From positions 1-64,000 of the forward strand of contig JAJPHM010000013.1 in assembly GCA_021325295.1 (NCBI GenBank): a DNA stretch of 64,000 nucleotides, written 5' to 3'. This document shows positions 41,209 through 50,307 of the stretch, in pieces. A model generated the notes under the pieces. The model did not search any database. It was not told the DNA's origin and saw only the letters and a list, made by a program, of their open reading frames with translations. The stretch comes from Nitrososphaeraceae archaeon (lineage in GTDB: Archaea > Thermoproteota > Nitrososphaeria > Nitrososphaerales > Nitrososphaeraceae). Each line of letters opens with the position of its first letter. Position 1 is the first letter of the stretch. The position numbers and the translations under genes are program-made.

Positions 41209-42781
41209 CAAAAAAGATCAACCCAGCAGGCACGAGCTTGGCATAGTAGTTGGCGAAACCAGTCCTTCCAAGGTGACTTTTGAGTCACGCCGGCCGGTGA
41301 GCATAGGCGAATACGTTATTCTGACCTATGAGAAAGGAAATGTCCTTGGACTTGTTGAACGCTCGTTTATCGGCAGCAATGCCCTTGGAGATAATATTTG
41401 CAATTACGAAGAGGCATTTGAAAGCAAGCAGGTGGCTCTGGAAAACCGTCGAGATAAAAGCTACAAGGGCTTTGTGCGTATCCTTGGATATCTTGACGAG
41501 CTGAAAAAATGTAAAGCAATAATACCCGCACTTCCGCCAGAGCCGGGTACAAGCATATATGAAGCGACTGCCGAAGACCTGCAGACAATTTTTTCGCCTC
41601 TTGGCCTTCAGTGGATCAGGATAGGAACTCTGCTAAGAAACACTCAGGTCGATGCCAAGATCAATGTAGACAAAATTGTTTCAAGACATCTTGCAATTTT
41701 GGCAATGACTGGGATGGGCAAAAGCAACCTGGTATCTCTGCTTGCTAAAGAGATTGCAAAGATAAATGGCACCATGATTATCTTTGATTACCATGACGAT
41801 TATTCTACTCTGGAAATAGGAAGCAGTATGAACTTGGTCAACGCCAAGATAAATCCAAGAATGCTCCAAGCAGACAAGTTTGCTGATGTTATCGAAATAA
41901 AGGAAACAGCTACAAACCAGATGCACGTTCTGAGAGAAGCATTTGGTACTGATGTAAAGCAGAGAAAGGGTGAGGAATTCTGGACTGCACTTGCTAATGC
42001 AGTAGATTCCATAGCCGATAGAGAAAAATCCTATCGGGAGGCTGCAGCAAAAGTAAAGGACAAAATAGACGATGCAAAAAGAAAATTCAACAATATACTT
42101 GACCCCGGTCTTGCCGATCCGCTTGCGCTGGTAAAGAATGGCAAAGTAAACATCGTCAACCTAGTAGAGCTGACAGAAAAACAGGCAAACATTACAGTGT
42201 CATATTACTTGGAGGAGCTTTTGGACGATAGAAAGAAAGCCACCAGGCAAAAGAAAGATGGCGGCAGAATGACCGGCTCAAATTCTTCTACAGGCGTGAG
42301 CTCTCCCCGATTTCCAGCACCTGTGCTTGTTGTAATAGAGGAGGCACATGCTTTTATCCCCAAAGATGAAGATACAGACACAAAATATTTTGCTTCAAAG
42401 GTTGCAAGAGAGGGAAGAAAATTTGGCCTAGGGCTTGTGGTAGTATCCCAGAGGCCGAGGGGAATAGACTCTAACATACTCAGCCAGATGGGATCGTTAG
42501 CAGTAATGCGCATAGTCCAGCAGGATGACCAGATGCAAGTGTCTGCGGCAAGCGAGGCGTTGAGTAAGGAGCTAATAGACCAGCTTCCGTCGCTCAATCC
42601 CGGGGAAGCGGTCTTCGCCGGCCAATGGGTCAACCTTCCTGCATTTGTGAGGGCAGATGAGGTCAGAGAGCGCAAGATAGGGGGCGACCAGATGGCAGCA
42701 GAAGAGTGGAAGCAACTTGCAAAGATTAAGGAAATATCCAAGGAATCAACAGAGTCGTACATACCGCCGGGGTATGTATAG
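41201..42781 (+). CDS. herA: Hexameric DNA translocase HerA
   Basis: 526 residues. N-terminal HAS barrel domain (LGIVVGETSPSKVTFESRRPV), Walker A AMTGMGKSNLVSLLAKE (about 166-182), Walker B VVIEEAHAF (about 376) and the arginine-rich SQRPRGIDSNILSQMGS segment. FtsK/HerA-type hexamer that pushes DNA to NurA. Second of four repair genes. Confidence 0.94.
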   Translation: MNDKKDQPSRHELGIVVGETSPSKVTFESRRPVSIGEYVILTYEKGNVLGLVERSFIGSNALGDNICNYEEAFESKQVALENRRDKSYKGFVRILGYLDELKKCKAIIPALPPEPGTSIYEATAEDLQTIFSPLGLQWIRIGTLLRNTQVDAKINVDKIVSRHLAILAMTGMGKSNLVSLLAKEIAKINGTMIIFDYHDDYSTLEIGSSMNLVNAKINPRMLQADKFADVIEIKETATNQMHVLREAFGTDVKQRKGEEFWTALANAVDSIADREKSYREAAAKVKDKIDDAKRKFNNILDPGLADPLALVKNGKVNIVNLVELTEKQANITVSYYLEELLDDRKKATRQKKDGGRMTGSNSSTGVSSPRFPAPVLVVIEEAHAFIPKDEDTDTKYFASKVAREGRKFGLGLVVVSQRPRGIDSNILSQMGSLAVMRIVQQDDQMQVSAASEALSKELIDQLPSLNPGEAVFAGQWVNLPAFVRADEVRERKIGGDQMAAEEWKQLAKIKEISKESTESYIPPGYV

Positions 42782-42876
42782 TATAGAAAAGAAGAACAAG
42801 GTCGCAAAAAGGAATGCAAACACAGGGTAATATTATTATCCTGCATCCAAACCGGTGATTCGTAGCAAGAAACAAG

Positions 42877-44034
42877 ATGCTGATCTCACATCTATCAGAC
42901 CTGCATCTAGGGTATTCGCAGTTTAACCTAGAGGAGCGAGAGGAAGACGTTTACGAAAATTTCAGGGAAGCTCTGGATATATCGGTAAAGGAAGGTGCAC
43001 AACTTGTTATACTGGCAGGGGACATATTTCACACTCCAAGGCCAAATGGAAAAGCTATAGCTACTTTTGCAAATGGCCTGAAGAAGTTAAAGGAAAAGGA
43101 AATTCCGGTTGCATTTGTGCTTGGAGAGCATGATATCAGCAGGATACGCGATGTCCCACTTCCGCTTGTCTTCAGTAACTTGGGGTTGGCCAGAAGGCTC
43201 AGACCTGATGAAGCACTTGTAGTTGGCGATTGCATGGTGATAGGAATTGATAAAGAAAGAAAAAGCAACCTAGATGCACTCATCGAAAAACTCAATGTTG
43301 CAGGACAGACGGCCAGATCTATCTCTTCCTCCTCGCCTGAATGTAAAAAAATACTGGTACTGCACCAAGGTCTGGTAGATTTTAACAAGTTCGCTGGTGA
43401 AATATCTTCATCGGATCTGCCGAACAACTTTGATTATTACGCATTGGGACACTACCATGATCATATTGAAAAAAAATTCAACTACCTACAAGGACCTCTG
43501 GTCTACCCTGGCTCGATCGACCTGACACCAAGTGAAGGAATAAAGGATGTAGACAAGGGCTTTATTCTTGCCGATCTATCAGGCGATGAGCCATCGACCC
43601 AATGGATAAAACTGGCAAGCAGGCGGCCGCAGTTTTCTGTAACGCTAGATTACGCAAATATTGCAAATGAAGTTGCAAAGATTATCGAGAAAGCAAAAAT
43701 GTATGGCAAAAAGCCAGTTATAAGCCTAAAGATAGAGGGCAAGAATATCGATTCAAAGGTTATTGCTAATAGTTTGGTAGCATTAAATGATGATTGCCTT
43801 CACTATACCTGGCGGCCAGTGGAAGAGACCCAGCCGCTGACAGTCTATGATGGCAGACCTGTGGATATTGAACAAGAGCTGTACCGCCTTGCAAATGAAG
43901 CTCTCAAATCAGATGAGCTGGCAAAATTTGTTGTGAGCGATATCCTCCAGCCTGCTGCTGACGGGGATGCAAGCACTGTACTTGATATTGTATGGAAGGC
44001 TTACAAAGGCGCAAGGTTCAAAAATACAGCATAG
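42877..44034 (+). CDS. mre11: Mre11 nuclease
   Basis: 385 residues. Metal-binding phosphoesterase motifs in order: LSDLHLGYS, LAGDIFHT, GEHDI, LHQGLVD and GHYHDHI, with the capping domain after residue 270. Forms the Mre11-Rad50 complex that processes double-strand breaks. Full set of catalytic His/Asp residues. Confidence 0.94.
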   Translation: MLISHLSDLHLGYSQFNLEEREEDVYENFREALDISVKEGAQLVILAGDIFHTPRPNGKAIATFANGLKKLKEKEIPVAFVLGEHDISRIRDVPLPLVFSNLGLARRLRPDEALVVGDCMVIGIDKERKSNLDALIEKLNVAGQTARSISSSSPECKKILVLHQGLVDFNKFAGEISSSDLPNNFDYYALGHYHDHIEKKFNYLQGPLVYPGSIDLTPSEGIKDVDKGFILADLSGDEPSTQWIKLASRRPQFSVTLDYANIANEVAKIIEKAKMYGKKPVISLKIEGKNIDSKVIANSLVALNDDCLHYTWRPVEETQPLTVYDGRPVDIEQELYRLANEALKSDELAKFVVSDILQPAADGDASTVLDIVWKAYKGARFKNTA

Positions 44035-44159
44035 GGGATTTCCTTTCTCTGCGTTATTTTGATGACGCTCATCCATAAATTAGGCTAGATTGTAATCTGT
44101 AGAGTGGTCAGATCACACTTTGCAATCTGCAGGGTGCTTTATGATGGTGTCGCAGTTAT

Positions 44160-46256
44160 ATGATAAAAGATATTGAGCTAAAGGACTTTATTTCACACAA
44201 AGATACTAGGCTTGAGTTTGGCAAGGGAATTACAATTTTTGTAGGCCATAATGGTGCAGGGAAATCGTCAATAATAGATGCCCTTACATTTGCGCTTTAC
44301 GGTAAGCATACTCGAAGATCCAACAAGAATCTGATAAGAAGGGGCACTGGATTTGCTTCAGTCCAGATGAACTTTATGCTAAACTCAAAAGAGTATCAGG
44401 TCAAACGTGCACTGAATACAAGCGGTCCGATCATGTCCCAATTTGAGCTTGTTTCAGATTCAGGCAAAATAGTTAATCGAAAGATTGCCTCAGGCGAAAG
44501 GGGACTTTCACGTGGAGAAAAGACAAGCAGCGAGGTTGCAAAGGTGCTTGGATTAAGTTACGAGAAGCTTTGCGTGGCAGCTGTTGTACAGCAGGGAGAG
44601 CTTGTTAGAATAATCGAATCATCTCCCAAGGAGTTCAAGGAACTCTTGAACAGCCTGATTGGAATCGAGCGACTTGACAGCGCCTACCAGACGATGCATG
44701 AGGTGATTCAGGGATTCCGGGAGAGATTGCGCGACGATACTGCGGGCTACAGTGATGATGATATACGCAGAGTTGAAGAGGAGATAAAGAAAAGTGAGCA
44801 AAAGTTCATAGAGTCAGAATCAGTGCTTGAAAGGCTTGACGGACAGAGGAATGTTCTGGAGGAAAAGTTTGCCGCGCTGAATAAAGAAATTGAAAGAATG
44901 ACTCCGCTGAGCCATATGGCTGGAGAGCTTCAGAGAGCAGAAAACTTGATTGTTCGCCATGTAATAGATGTTCGGGATAGAATGGATCGTGAACTAGTAG
45001 GGCTTGAGAGGTTAATGGCAGAGGCGCACAGATCGCTTGAGATTGTCAAAAACAAGTCGGAAGCTAATATGCGCTTGCAGATGGTCAGGGCAGAGCTTGA
45101 AGACAACCAGTTGCAAATGGTAGAAAATGAAGGATCAATTGGCAAGCTAAAGGGGTTTATCGAATGTGCTGGCCGGCTACAGATAACCGACGGACGCTGT
45201 CCTGTATGCAGCTCCCCTGTAACAAAAGTAAACAAGATGTTTGATATTGTACACATCAGAAAAGAACTTGACCTGAAAGAAGAGCAGAAAAAGAAATTAC
45301 AACACGAAAGACTTGACCTGAAAAAAGAAGAGCAGCTTTTGGTTGAGCAAACTAAGCAAATTGCAGCTGCGGAAAAGTTTCTGCAAAACAGTGGAATAGG
45401 ATCCGATGAAGATCTGCTCAAAGTCAAGCTTGATCTAGAGGGCAAGAAAAAAGACTTGGCAAAGCTTCCATTGCAGATCGTAAAGGTGGGAGAAGACCCA
45501 TCCCAGCTGGTAATAGATGCCACCTCAAAGTCCCTTGCCACAGAAATAGCAGTCTTGAGGGAGAAGGTTAAAGGCTTTAATCATAAGCAGTACACAGATG
45601 CCAAGCTGGAAAGAGATGATATTTCCCGGAAACTTCTTGACCTGAACAGAGACATAGGAATTCATCAGAAAACAAAGGCAGACGCAAAGGACCAGCTCGG
45701 TCAAGCCAAGCAGGTGCTCAAGCAGCTGCAAGAAGCTTCAGAGTTTATTGGTCTTCTTGAAAATGTGCGCTCTGTTGTTTTCAATAGAGACGGTCATGTA
45801 GGGAAAAGCCTCAGATCTTGGGCTCTCAAAGTGGTATCCTCGAAGGCATCGGAGTATATCGCCATGTTCAATATTGGAATTTCAAGGATAGAGCTAGCTG
45901 AAGAGACCAAGGAAGTTCAGGTGAGTTGTTATGGCAGGCATGGCGAAATAGACATGGATTCTTTAAGTGGAGGAGAAAAGGTTGCAGTTGCGCTTGCTCT
46001 GAGGCTAGGAATAGCATACATGATGGGCTCAAGCCGGCTTGACTTTATCATACTGGACGAACCTACTACGCACTTGGATGAAGAGAGAAGAAAGGCGCTT
46101 GTCAAGATTATCTCAGAAGCATTTAGGGAAGGTGCGGGACCACTTTCACAGCTGGTAATAATTACTCATGATTCCGATATTTTTGAAGATTCAGAGGTTG
46201 ATCGAGTTTACCGGTTTGCCATGACGGCTGAAGGTTCAAGGGTTTCAATTGAATAA
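44160..46256 (+). CDS. rad50: Rad50 ATPase
   Basis: 698 residues. Walker A GHNGAGKSSIIDAL (about 28-41), a long coiled coil, the zinc hook CPVC (about 346-349), signature LSGGEK (about 602), Walker B FIILDEPTTHLD (about 626). A shorter coiled coil than in many archaea (about 850-900). Fourth gene of the repair operon, 125 bases after mre11. Confidence 0.94.
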   Translation: MIKDIELKDFISHKDTRLEFGKGITIFVGHNGAGKSSIIDALTFALYGKHTRRSNKNLIRRGTGFASVQMNFMLNSKEYQVKRALNTSGPIMSQFELVSDSGKIVNRKIASGERGLSRGEKTSSEVAKVLGLSYEKLCVAAVVQQGELVRIIESSPKEFKELLNSLIGIERLDSAYQTMHEVIQGFRERLRDDTAGYSDDDIRRVEEEIKKSEQKFIESESVLERLDGQRNVLEEKFAALNKEIERMTPLSHMAGELQRAENLIVRHVIDVRDRMDRELVGLERLMAEAHRSLEIVKNKSEANMRLQMVRAELEDNQLQMVENEGSIGKLKGFIECAGRLQITDGRCPVCSSPVTKVNKMFDIVHIRKELDLKEEQKKKLQHERLDLKKEEQLLVEQTKQIAAAEKFLQNSGIGSDEDLLKVKLDLEGKKKDLAKLPLQIVKVGEDPSQLVIDATSKSLATEIAVLREKVKGFNHKQYTDAKLERDDISRKLLDLNRDIGIHQKTKADAKDQLGQAKQVLKQLQEASEFIGLLENVRSVVFNRDGHVGKSLRSWALKVVSSKASEYIAMFNIGISRIELAEETKEVQVSCYGRHGEIDMDSLSGGEKVAVALALRLGIAYMMGSSRLDFIILDEPTTHLDEERRKALVKIISEAFREGAGPLSQLVIITHDSDIFEDSEVDRVYRFAMTAEGSRVSIE

Positions 46257-46388
46257 ATAAAATAAAAAAGGAAGCAGGAGTAGAAGAGAGCATAAAGTGA
46301 TGCAGCTGTGATGTTCAATCTATCTATAGCAATTGAGGCGGAAAAATGAATTATAAGCCTTGGATTGTCTAATCTATCTATAATATCT

Positions 46389-47174
46389 CTATTGCCTTTC
46401 GCTATATGAAGAGAATATATCCGCCCCAATCAGGGGTTCGATATTGACATATTTTATTTTCAGCTCCATCTGTCTGATTTCTTGTTCAAGCTGTGAAGCA
46501 GGTCCTGTCGTTATGTCCATTTGTAAAATAAATCTAGAATTGAGCTCTTCTTCTATCCTTTCAATAATTGCTAAATCTTCTGTACCTCTGAAAATTATGT
46601 GCAAGTTAACATTGGCCCGGCCGGTCAGATCTCCGTAAAGTACTGCACAAAGGATTTTGTCTTTTTCTTGTTCTAAACGATGCTTGAGCCAGTCTCTGAC
46701 TGCTTCATAGCCTGCAGACCTTCCTTCTGGCTTTGCAGAAAAAGAAGTAAAAGAAGAAAATGGTTCCTGATCTTTTGCTTTCATATTTGTCTTCTTTGTT
46801 ACTGTGGCTTCAGCCTCAAGAATAGGTTTGAGGATCTTTTGCCAGATATCATTGTCATAATTCAATGATATCATGAAGGCTCTTCCCTTAGGCTTCGATT
46901 TAATAATTCCTAGCTGTGCCATCTTCTTTACTACGGCTGATGCCTCGCTTACTGACATTCCTGTACGAAAAGCAAGTTTACGTATACTGTACTGCCTATC
47001 TGGTCCTTGTGAGGACAGTTCTCTAGCTATTGTAATCAAGCCTTTTCTTGCAAAGATTTCTTCTAGCCTGATGGTCAAACAAGTGAATGCATGCTTTAGC
47101 GTATATACGTTTTGCTGTACATACACTTTATAGTACAAATGATGGTTGGTTCTCACATGGTCACTCGTACCCAA
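46389..47174 (-). CDS. Winged-helix protein with nucleotidyltransferase-like C-terminus
   Basis: 261 residues. Residues about 40-105 (ITIARELSSQGPDRQYSIRKLAFRTGMSVSEASAVVKKMAQLGII) are a MarR-like winged helix. The C-terminal third (ILCAVLYGDLTGRANVNLHIIFRGTED) resembles the start of a minimal nucleotidyltransferase fold, but the G-S and D-x-D catalytic residues are not all evident, so it may be a non-catalytic ligand-binding form. The annotated ATG at 47174 may be too far upstream. Confidence 0.55.
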   Translation of the reverse strand: MGTSDHVRTNHHLYYKVYVQQNVYTLKHAFTCLTIRLEEIFARKGLITIARELSSQGPDRQYSIRKLAFRTGMSVSEASAVVKKMAQLGIIKSKPKGRAFMISLNYDNDIWQKILKPILEAEATVTKKTNMKAKDQEPFSSFTSFSAKPEGRSAGYEAVRDWLKHRLEQEKDKILCAVLYGDLTGRANVNLHIIFRGTEDLAIIERIEEELNSRFILQMDITTGPASQLEQEIRQMELKIKYVNIEPLIGADIFSSYSERQ

Positions 47175-47389
47175 ATGTTAACAAACCAAGCTAGCCCTAA
47201 CAAGGCGTGCACCAGAAGGACAGAAACCCAAGAAGAGTAGATCTTTGCTTTATCATCTTTAATTGAAAGACTGTTACCGATACTGCTTACATACCTCCTG
47301 TGGTTAATATTTGATCTGCGAACGTACATGTCAGATGACCCTCAGGGGATGTTTACGTGATTTGCGAAAATGTGCATTATATTGCAAAA

Positions 47390-47404
47390 TAGCGGGCTCG
47401 GAGG
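47390..47404. repeat. Direct repeat attL-like, copy of tRNA-Arg 3' end
   Basis: TAGCGGGCTCGGAGG, identical to 49852-49866, which covers the acceptor stem and part of the T-arm of tRNA-Arg. The two copies lie 2462 bp apart and bound the HTH/HEPN cassette. Confidence 0.8.
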
Positions 47405-47542
47405 TATCCGCAAGGAAATCCTTTTGAACCTTGCTTAAGAGTTCGGATTGCAACTGACTCGCAGTCATTTACGTCAAGTATTAGAAATTACTATTGCGAT
47501 AAATTTAAAGAGATGCCTTAAGTTAGAATAATTTACTAGAAG

Positions 47543-47788
47543 ATGTCCAAAGAAAGTTCCAAAAGCTTGGATACTAGCGGCATAACTAGGCGTCTTGATG
47601 CGATCATTAGACTATTGATGGAAGAGCAGAGGTCACAAGAACAAGATAAGAAAATTACCCAAGTTGAGCAAGTGCTGATGCTACATGATATCGGACTCAC
47701 CGATACTGAAATCGGAAATATAATTGGTTATGCACGTAAGAATGTCGCTGCCATACGTACCAATGCAAAGAGGATGAAAAAGAAATGA
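47543..47788 (+). CDS. Small helix-turn-helix protein 1 of the tRNA-Arg cassette
   Basis: 81 residues. The C-terminal part VEQVLMLHDIGLTDTEIGNIIGYARKNVAAIRTNAKR has the helix-turn-helix pattern of sigma-70 region 4-like proteins. The first part (ITRRLDAIIRLLMEEQ) is a helical stalk. Its stop overlaps the next start by 4 bases (ATGA). First gene of a four-gene operon; probable DNA-binding subunit. Confidence 0.7.
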   Translation: MSKESSKSLDTSGITRRLDAIIRLLMEEQRSQEQDKKITQVEQVLMLHDIGLTDTEIGNIIGYARKNVAAIRTNAKRMKKK

Positions 47789-47985
47789 ATAATACAGAAC
47801 TTAAGGAATTACAAGCAATCAAGAAATTATTAGTCCTCCATCTCTTGGCAAGTGGAATCAAAGCTAGCGAAATTGAAGAAGTATTAGGATTAGGTGAACG
47901 CAATTTCGGCAAATCTTTCGATGCAGGTAAACTGATGTCACGACTAAGAAAAGGTGAGAATGGAGGCAAGAGAAAGAATCAATGA
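47785..47985 (+). CDS. Small helix-turn-helix protein 2
   Basis: 66 residues, ELKELQAIKKLLVLHLLASGIKASEIEEVLGLGERNFGKSF. A clear paralogue of the next gene. Overlaps both neighbours by 4 bases (ATGA). Stalk helix plus HTH as in protein 1. Confidence 0.7.
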   Translation: MNNTELKELQAIKKLLVLHLLASGIKASEIEEVLGLGERNFGKSFDAGKLMSRLRKGENGGKRKNQ

Positions 47986-48176
47986 ACGATAAAGAGTTCA
48001 AGGAGTTGCAGAGTATAAAGAAATTGTTAGTTCTACAATTGCTCAATGCTGGCATCTCCGCAGGAGATATTGCAAAAACCCTTGAAATGGATAAAGGTAA
48101 TTTTAGTAGAATGTTTCCAGCGCGCAAACTAAAAGCTGGAAAGAGTAACACAGGAAAGAAAGATGCTAAATCCTGA
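47982..48176 (+). CDS. Small helix-turn-helix protein 3
   Basis: 64 residues, EFKELQSIKKLLVLQLLNAGISAGDIAKTLEMDKGNFSRMF, then a basic tail. Paralogue of protein 2. Overlaps gene 4 by 14 bases. Confidence 0.7.
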   Translation: MNDKEFKELQSIKKLLVLQLLNAGISAGDIAKTLEMDKGNFSRMFPARKLKAGKSNTGKKDAKS

Positions 48177-48861
48177 AATTTTGAAAATACTTAGGAAAAA
48201 GCTCAAAAGGTCAGAGAATACCATAAGAAAAGATATCTCATTACTAAGAAGGGATTTTGGAGGCCTACCCATAAACACAGTTGCTCAAATCTATGCACAC
48301 AAGCATAAAACTTCAGTAATTTCGAAACTCACTGATGACGAACGCAGCAAACTTCCTAATTTTGAAGTGGAAAAACCTATCAAACTTATCCAGAAATCCA
48401 GAGGAAAGTATAAGGGAAAACAGCTAAAACTACTCGTTACATTCAAGTCCACTGATTCTTTCATTCAAGCTCATATCGATGAGGTTAATCGTTGCTATAC
48501 CTATCATTGCTATACTGCTGCATTTATTCTTTGCAGAAAAATCATTGAAAATATGCTTATCAACATAATTAGAAAGAAGTATCCGCAAAATTCCCAAGCA
48601 AATGTTGAGATCTATTTCGACACTTCAAGGCGAAGAATAAAGGACTTTTCGGAAATAATATCGAATCTGAAGAAGACAAGTGACTTTGGAGTTGACCAAA
48701 AATTATTAGAAAGAGTTCTCAGTCAAGCTGACCAATTTAAAGATGATGCCAACGATAAGACGCATTCATTATTTCATATTGTCAAAAATCCAAAGGAGCT
48801 CGAGGACAAAAACGTTCAAGATATCATTGAAATGCTCATTAGATTAGAAAAGAACATTTGA
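48163..48861 (+). CDS. HTH plus HEPN/DUF4145-like protein
   Basis: 232 residues. Residues 1-60 (ILKILRKKLKRSENTIRKDISLLRRDFGGLPINTVAQIYAHKH) look like another HTH or helical adaptor. Residues 105-232 (DEVNRCYTYHCYTAAFILCRKIIENMLINIIRKKY ... DDANDKTHSLFHIVKN) resemble HEPN/DUF4145 helical bundles, but the usual catalytic Arg before N-x3-H is not present, so RNase activity is uncertain. Final gene of the operon. Paired with small HTH proteins it looks like a defence module. Confidence 0.6.
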   Translation: MLNPEILKILRKKLKRSENTIRKDISLLRRDFGGLPINTVAQIYAHKHKTSVISKLTDDERSKLPNFEVEKPIKLIQKSRGKYKGKQLKLLVTFKSTDSFIQAHIDEVNRCYTYHCYTAAFILCRKIIENMLINIIRKKYPQNSQANVEIYFDTSRRRIKDFSEIISNLKKTSDFGVDQKLLERVLSQADQFKDDANDKTHSLFHIVKNPKELEDKNVQDIIEMLIRLEKNI

Positions 48862-49263
48862 ATTCTGAAAATCCTTATTACTACATGGATGGTTGCTACC
48901 TTATTAGAGGAGCCGAACCAAAGGTTATCTAGATTGTGGCTGAAAATGCTACTTAGATATGGTAATGATACTCGGCTGCTCAAGTTCGTTCTCGCTTGCG
49001 CTTGCATTCCAAAGCAAAACCACAATATTTGGTGAAACCTGCTTGAAAGTAACTATATGGTAGTAGGTTCGAGTTACATCGAGAAAAATAGGGTTCTTAT
49101 AGTAAAGATTCTGGCATACTGTTCCAAATGAGATTTCTGCTTGTTAGGGAAATAGTACTAAAGCTGTGATAATAACTCATTTGCCCGTGCAAGCCAAACA
49201 CTACGCGAGTTTTCCACAGTATTTTTAATATAGTACATGATACCACCGTATTTTAGAATCATT
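48862..49263. other. Spacer inside the cassette, no gene
   Basis: Between the HEPN-like gene and the RelBE-like pair. Only short frames. A TATA-like TTTTTAATATAG near 49223-49234 precedes the antitoxin ATG at 49264. Confidence 0.4.
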
Positions 49264-49491
49264 ATGGCTACTAGGACGCCGGCCCATCGAATGCCTTTCA
49301 AGCGGATAAGCAAGCGTGCAACATCGAAACCTTCCAAACGCAAACCCATCAGACAAGCTTCTAACGAGAGGCTTTCAAATGAAGATAAAGCAGCTCTTGA
49401 AGAAATAATGGCTGGAAAGGCTGAAGTAACTACCTATGATGGCGAGGAATACATCCAAAAGCTCAGAGCCATGATAAATGAATCAGCATAA
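49264..49491 (+). CDS. RelB-like antitoxin
   Basis: 75 residues from ATG at 49264 (an upstream ATG at 49237 exists). The N-terminal part is very basic with no clear fold; the last part (EIMAGKAEVTTYDGEEYIQKLRAMIN) resembles the toxin-wrapping helix of antitoxins. It overlaps the toxin gene by 14 bases. Confidence 0.6.
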   Translation: MATRTPAHRMPFKRISKRATSKPSKRKPIRQASNERLSNEDKAALEEIMAGKAEVTTYDGEEYIQKLRAMINESA

Positions 49492-49771
49492 GCCTGTCTA
49501 CTGGAAAGTTAATGAACCCAAAAAGTTCTCGACCGCAGTAAGTAATCTTCCACGGCAGATTAAGCAAAGGTATTTGGAAAGAATTGACAATATGGTACAT
49601 TCTGAGAACCCCATAGATCGTAGTGACAAGTGGGAAAGAACTAGGTACGGCTTGGTTTGGATGGCTCGTCTGAGTGATTATTATCGCTTTTCATACCTGC
49701 CTGACCACAAAAATAGGGTTATTCATCTGATACGAATAGGTGGACACAAAGAGGTCGGAACAGAGAAATAA
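49478..49771 (+). CDS. RelE/ParE-like toxin
   Basis: 97 residues. Seen: KKFSTAVSNLPRQIKQRYLERIDNM, LVWMARLSDYYRFSYLPD and VIHLIRIGGHKEV, the order of RelE-type toxins (GLWMARLGDYRVSY-like core). Probably an mRNA interferase or gyrase inhibitor; which is unknown. Last gene before the repeat attR at tRNA-Arg. Confidence 0.7.
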   Translation: MNQHKPVYWKVNEPKKFSTAVSNLPRQIKQRYLERIDNMVHSENPIDRSDKWERTRYGLVWMARLSDYYRFSYLPDHKNRVIHLIRIGGHKEVGTEK

Positions 49772-49851
49772 ACAAGATAGATGTGCTAATATCGTCTAAA
49801 CGCGAATTCCTTTTACAAGCAATCTATACTCATCTAACAAAATCTATAATT

Positions 49852-49866
49852 TAGCGGGCTCGGAGG
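49852..49866. repeat. Direct repeat attR-like in tRNA-Arg
   Basis: TAGCGGGCTCGGAGG, the 3' part of the minus-strand tRNA-Arg gene. See 47390-47404. Confidence 0.8.
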
Positions 49867-49958
49867 GATTTGAACCCTCGACCTGACGCTTAGGAGGCGT
49901 CCGCGCTGTCCATTATACGCCTGTCCTTTCATGGAAAGACAGTCTGCGCCACGAGCCC
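49855..49958 (-). tRNA. tRNA-Arg(CCT) with D-loop insertion
   Basis: Minus strand: acceptor GGGCTCG/CGAGCCC, D-stem GCGC/GCGC, anticodon arm GACGC-CTCCTAA-GCGTC (anticodon CCT, Arg AGG), variable AGGTC, T-arm GAGGG-TTCAAAT-CCCTC. Between the two D-stem halves lies about 39 nt instead of about 11-13, containing CTGTC/GACAG plus TTTC/GAAA arms around a 3-nt loop: an intron-like insertion of about 26-28 nt in the D-loop, which would need splicing. CCA is not encoded. Serves as integration site of the neighbouring cassette. Confidence 0.88.
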
Positions 49959-50307
49959 GCAAGGATTCACCTTTTATGCGCCAATTTAAGTATTCATGGT
50001 ATAAACTGCCAGTATAACAAGTCCAGAACAGGGGTATCTTTGTGATTATATGGATGGATACTCTATTAGAACTTTAGAGCTAGTTACTGTACCTCGGACG
50101 AATTGCATCTTGTCTTATCAATGGCGATGGCTGCCAGAATATTTGTGCATTCTGGAAAGAAGCATGCAAGCAAAGAAGAATCCTTAAATCTGTTTATATC
50201 TGATGGTGATTAATTTAATACGACTTTGGGGTTTATCAGGCAACTTTCACCATCATCAAGTATTGCCTTGTATTCCGCAACAATTAATCAGAAAGGGTGT
50301 TTTGGCT

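Noticed and set aside
42205-42846. 213-codon minus-strand frame
   Set aside because: Antisense to herA, which has intact Walker motifs.
44930-45541. 203-codon minus-strand frame
   Set aside because: Antisense to the rad50 coiled coil; Ser/Leu/Phe-rich shadow.
46425-46445. GGGGTTCGATAT resembling a tRNA T-loop
   Set aside because: No acceptor or anticodon arms around it.
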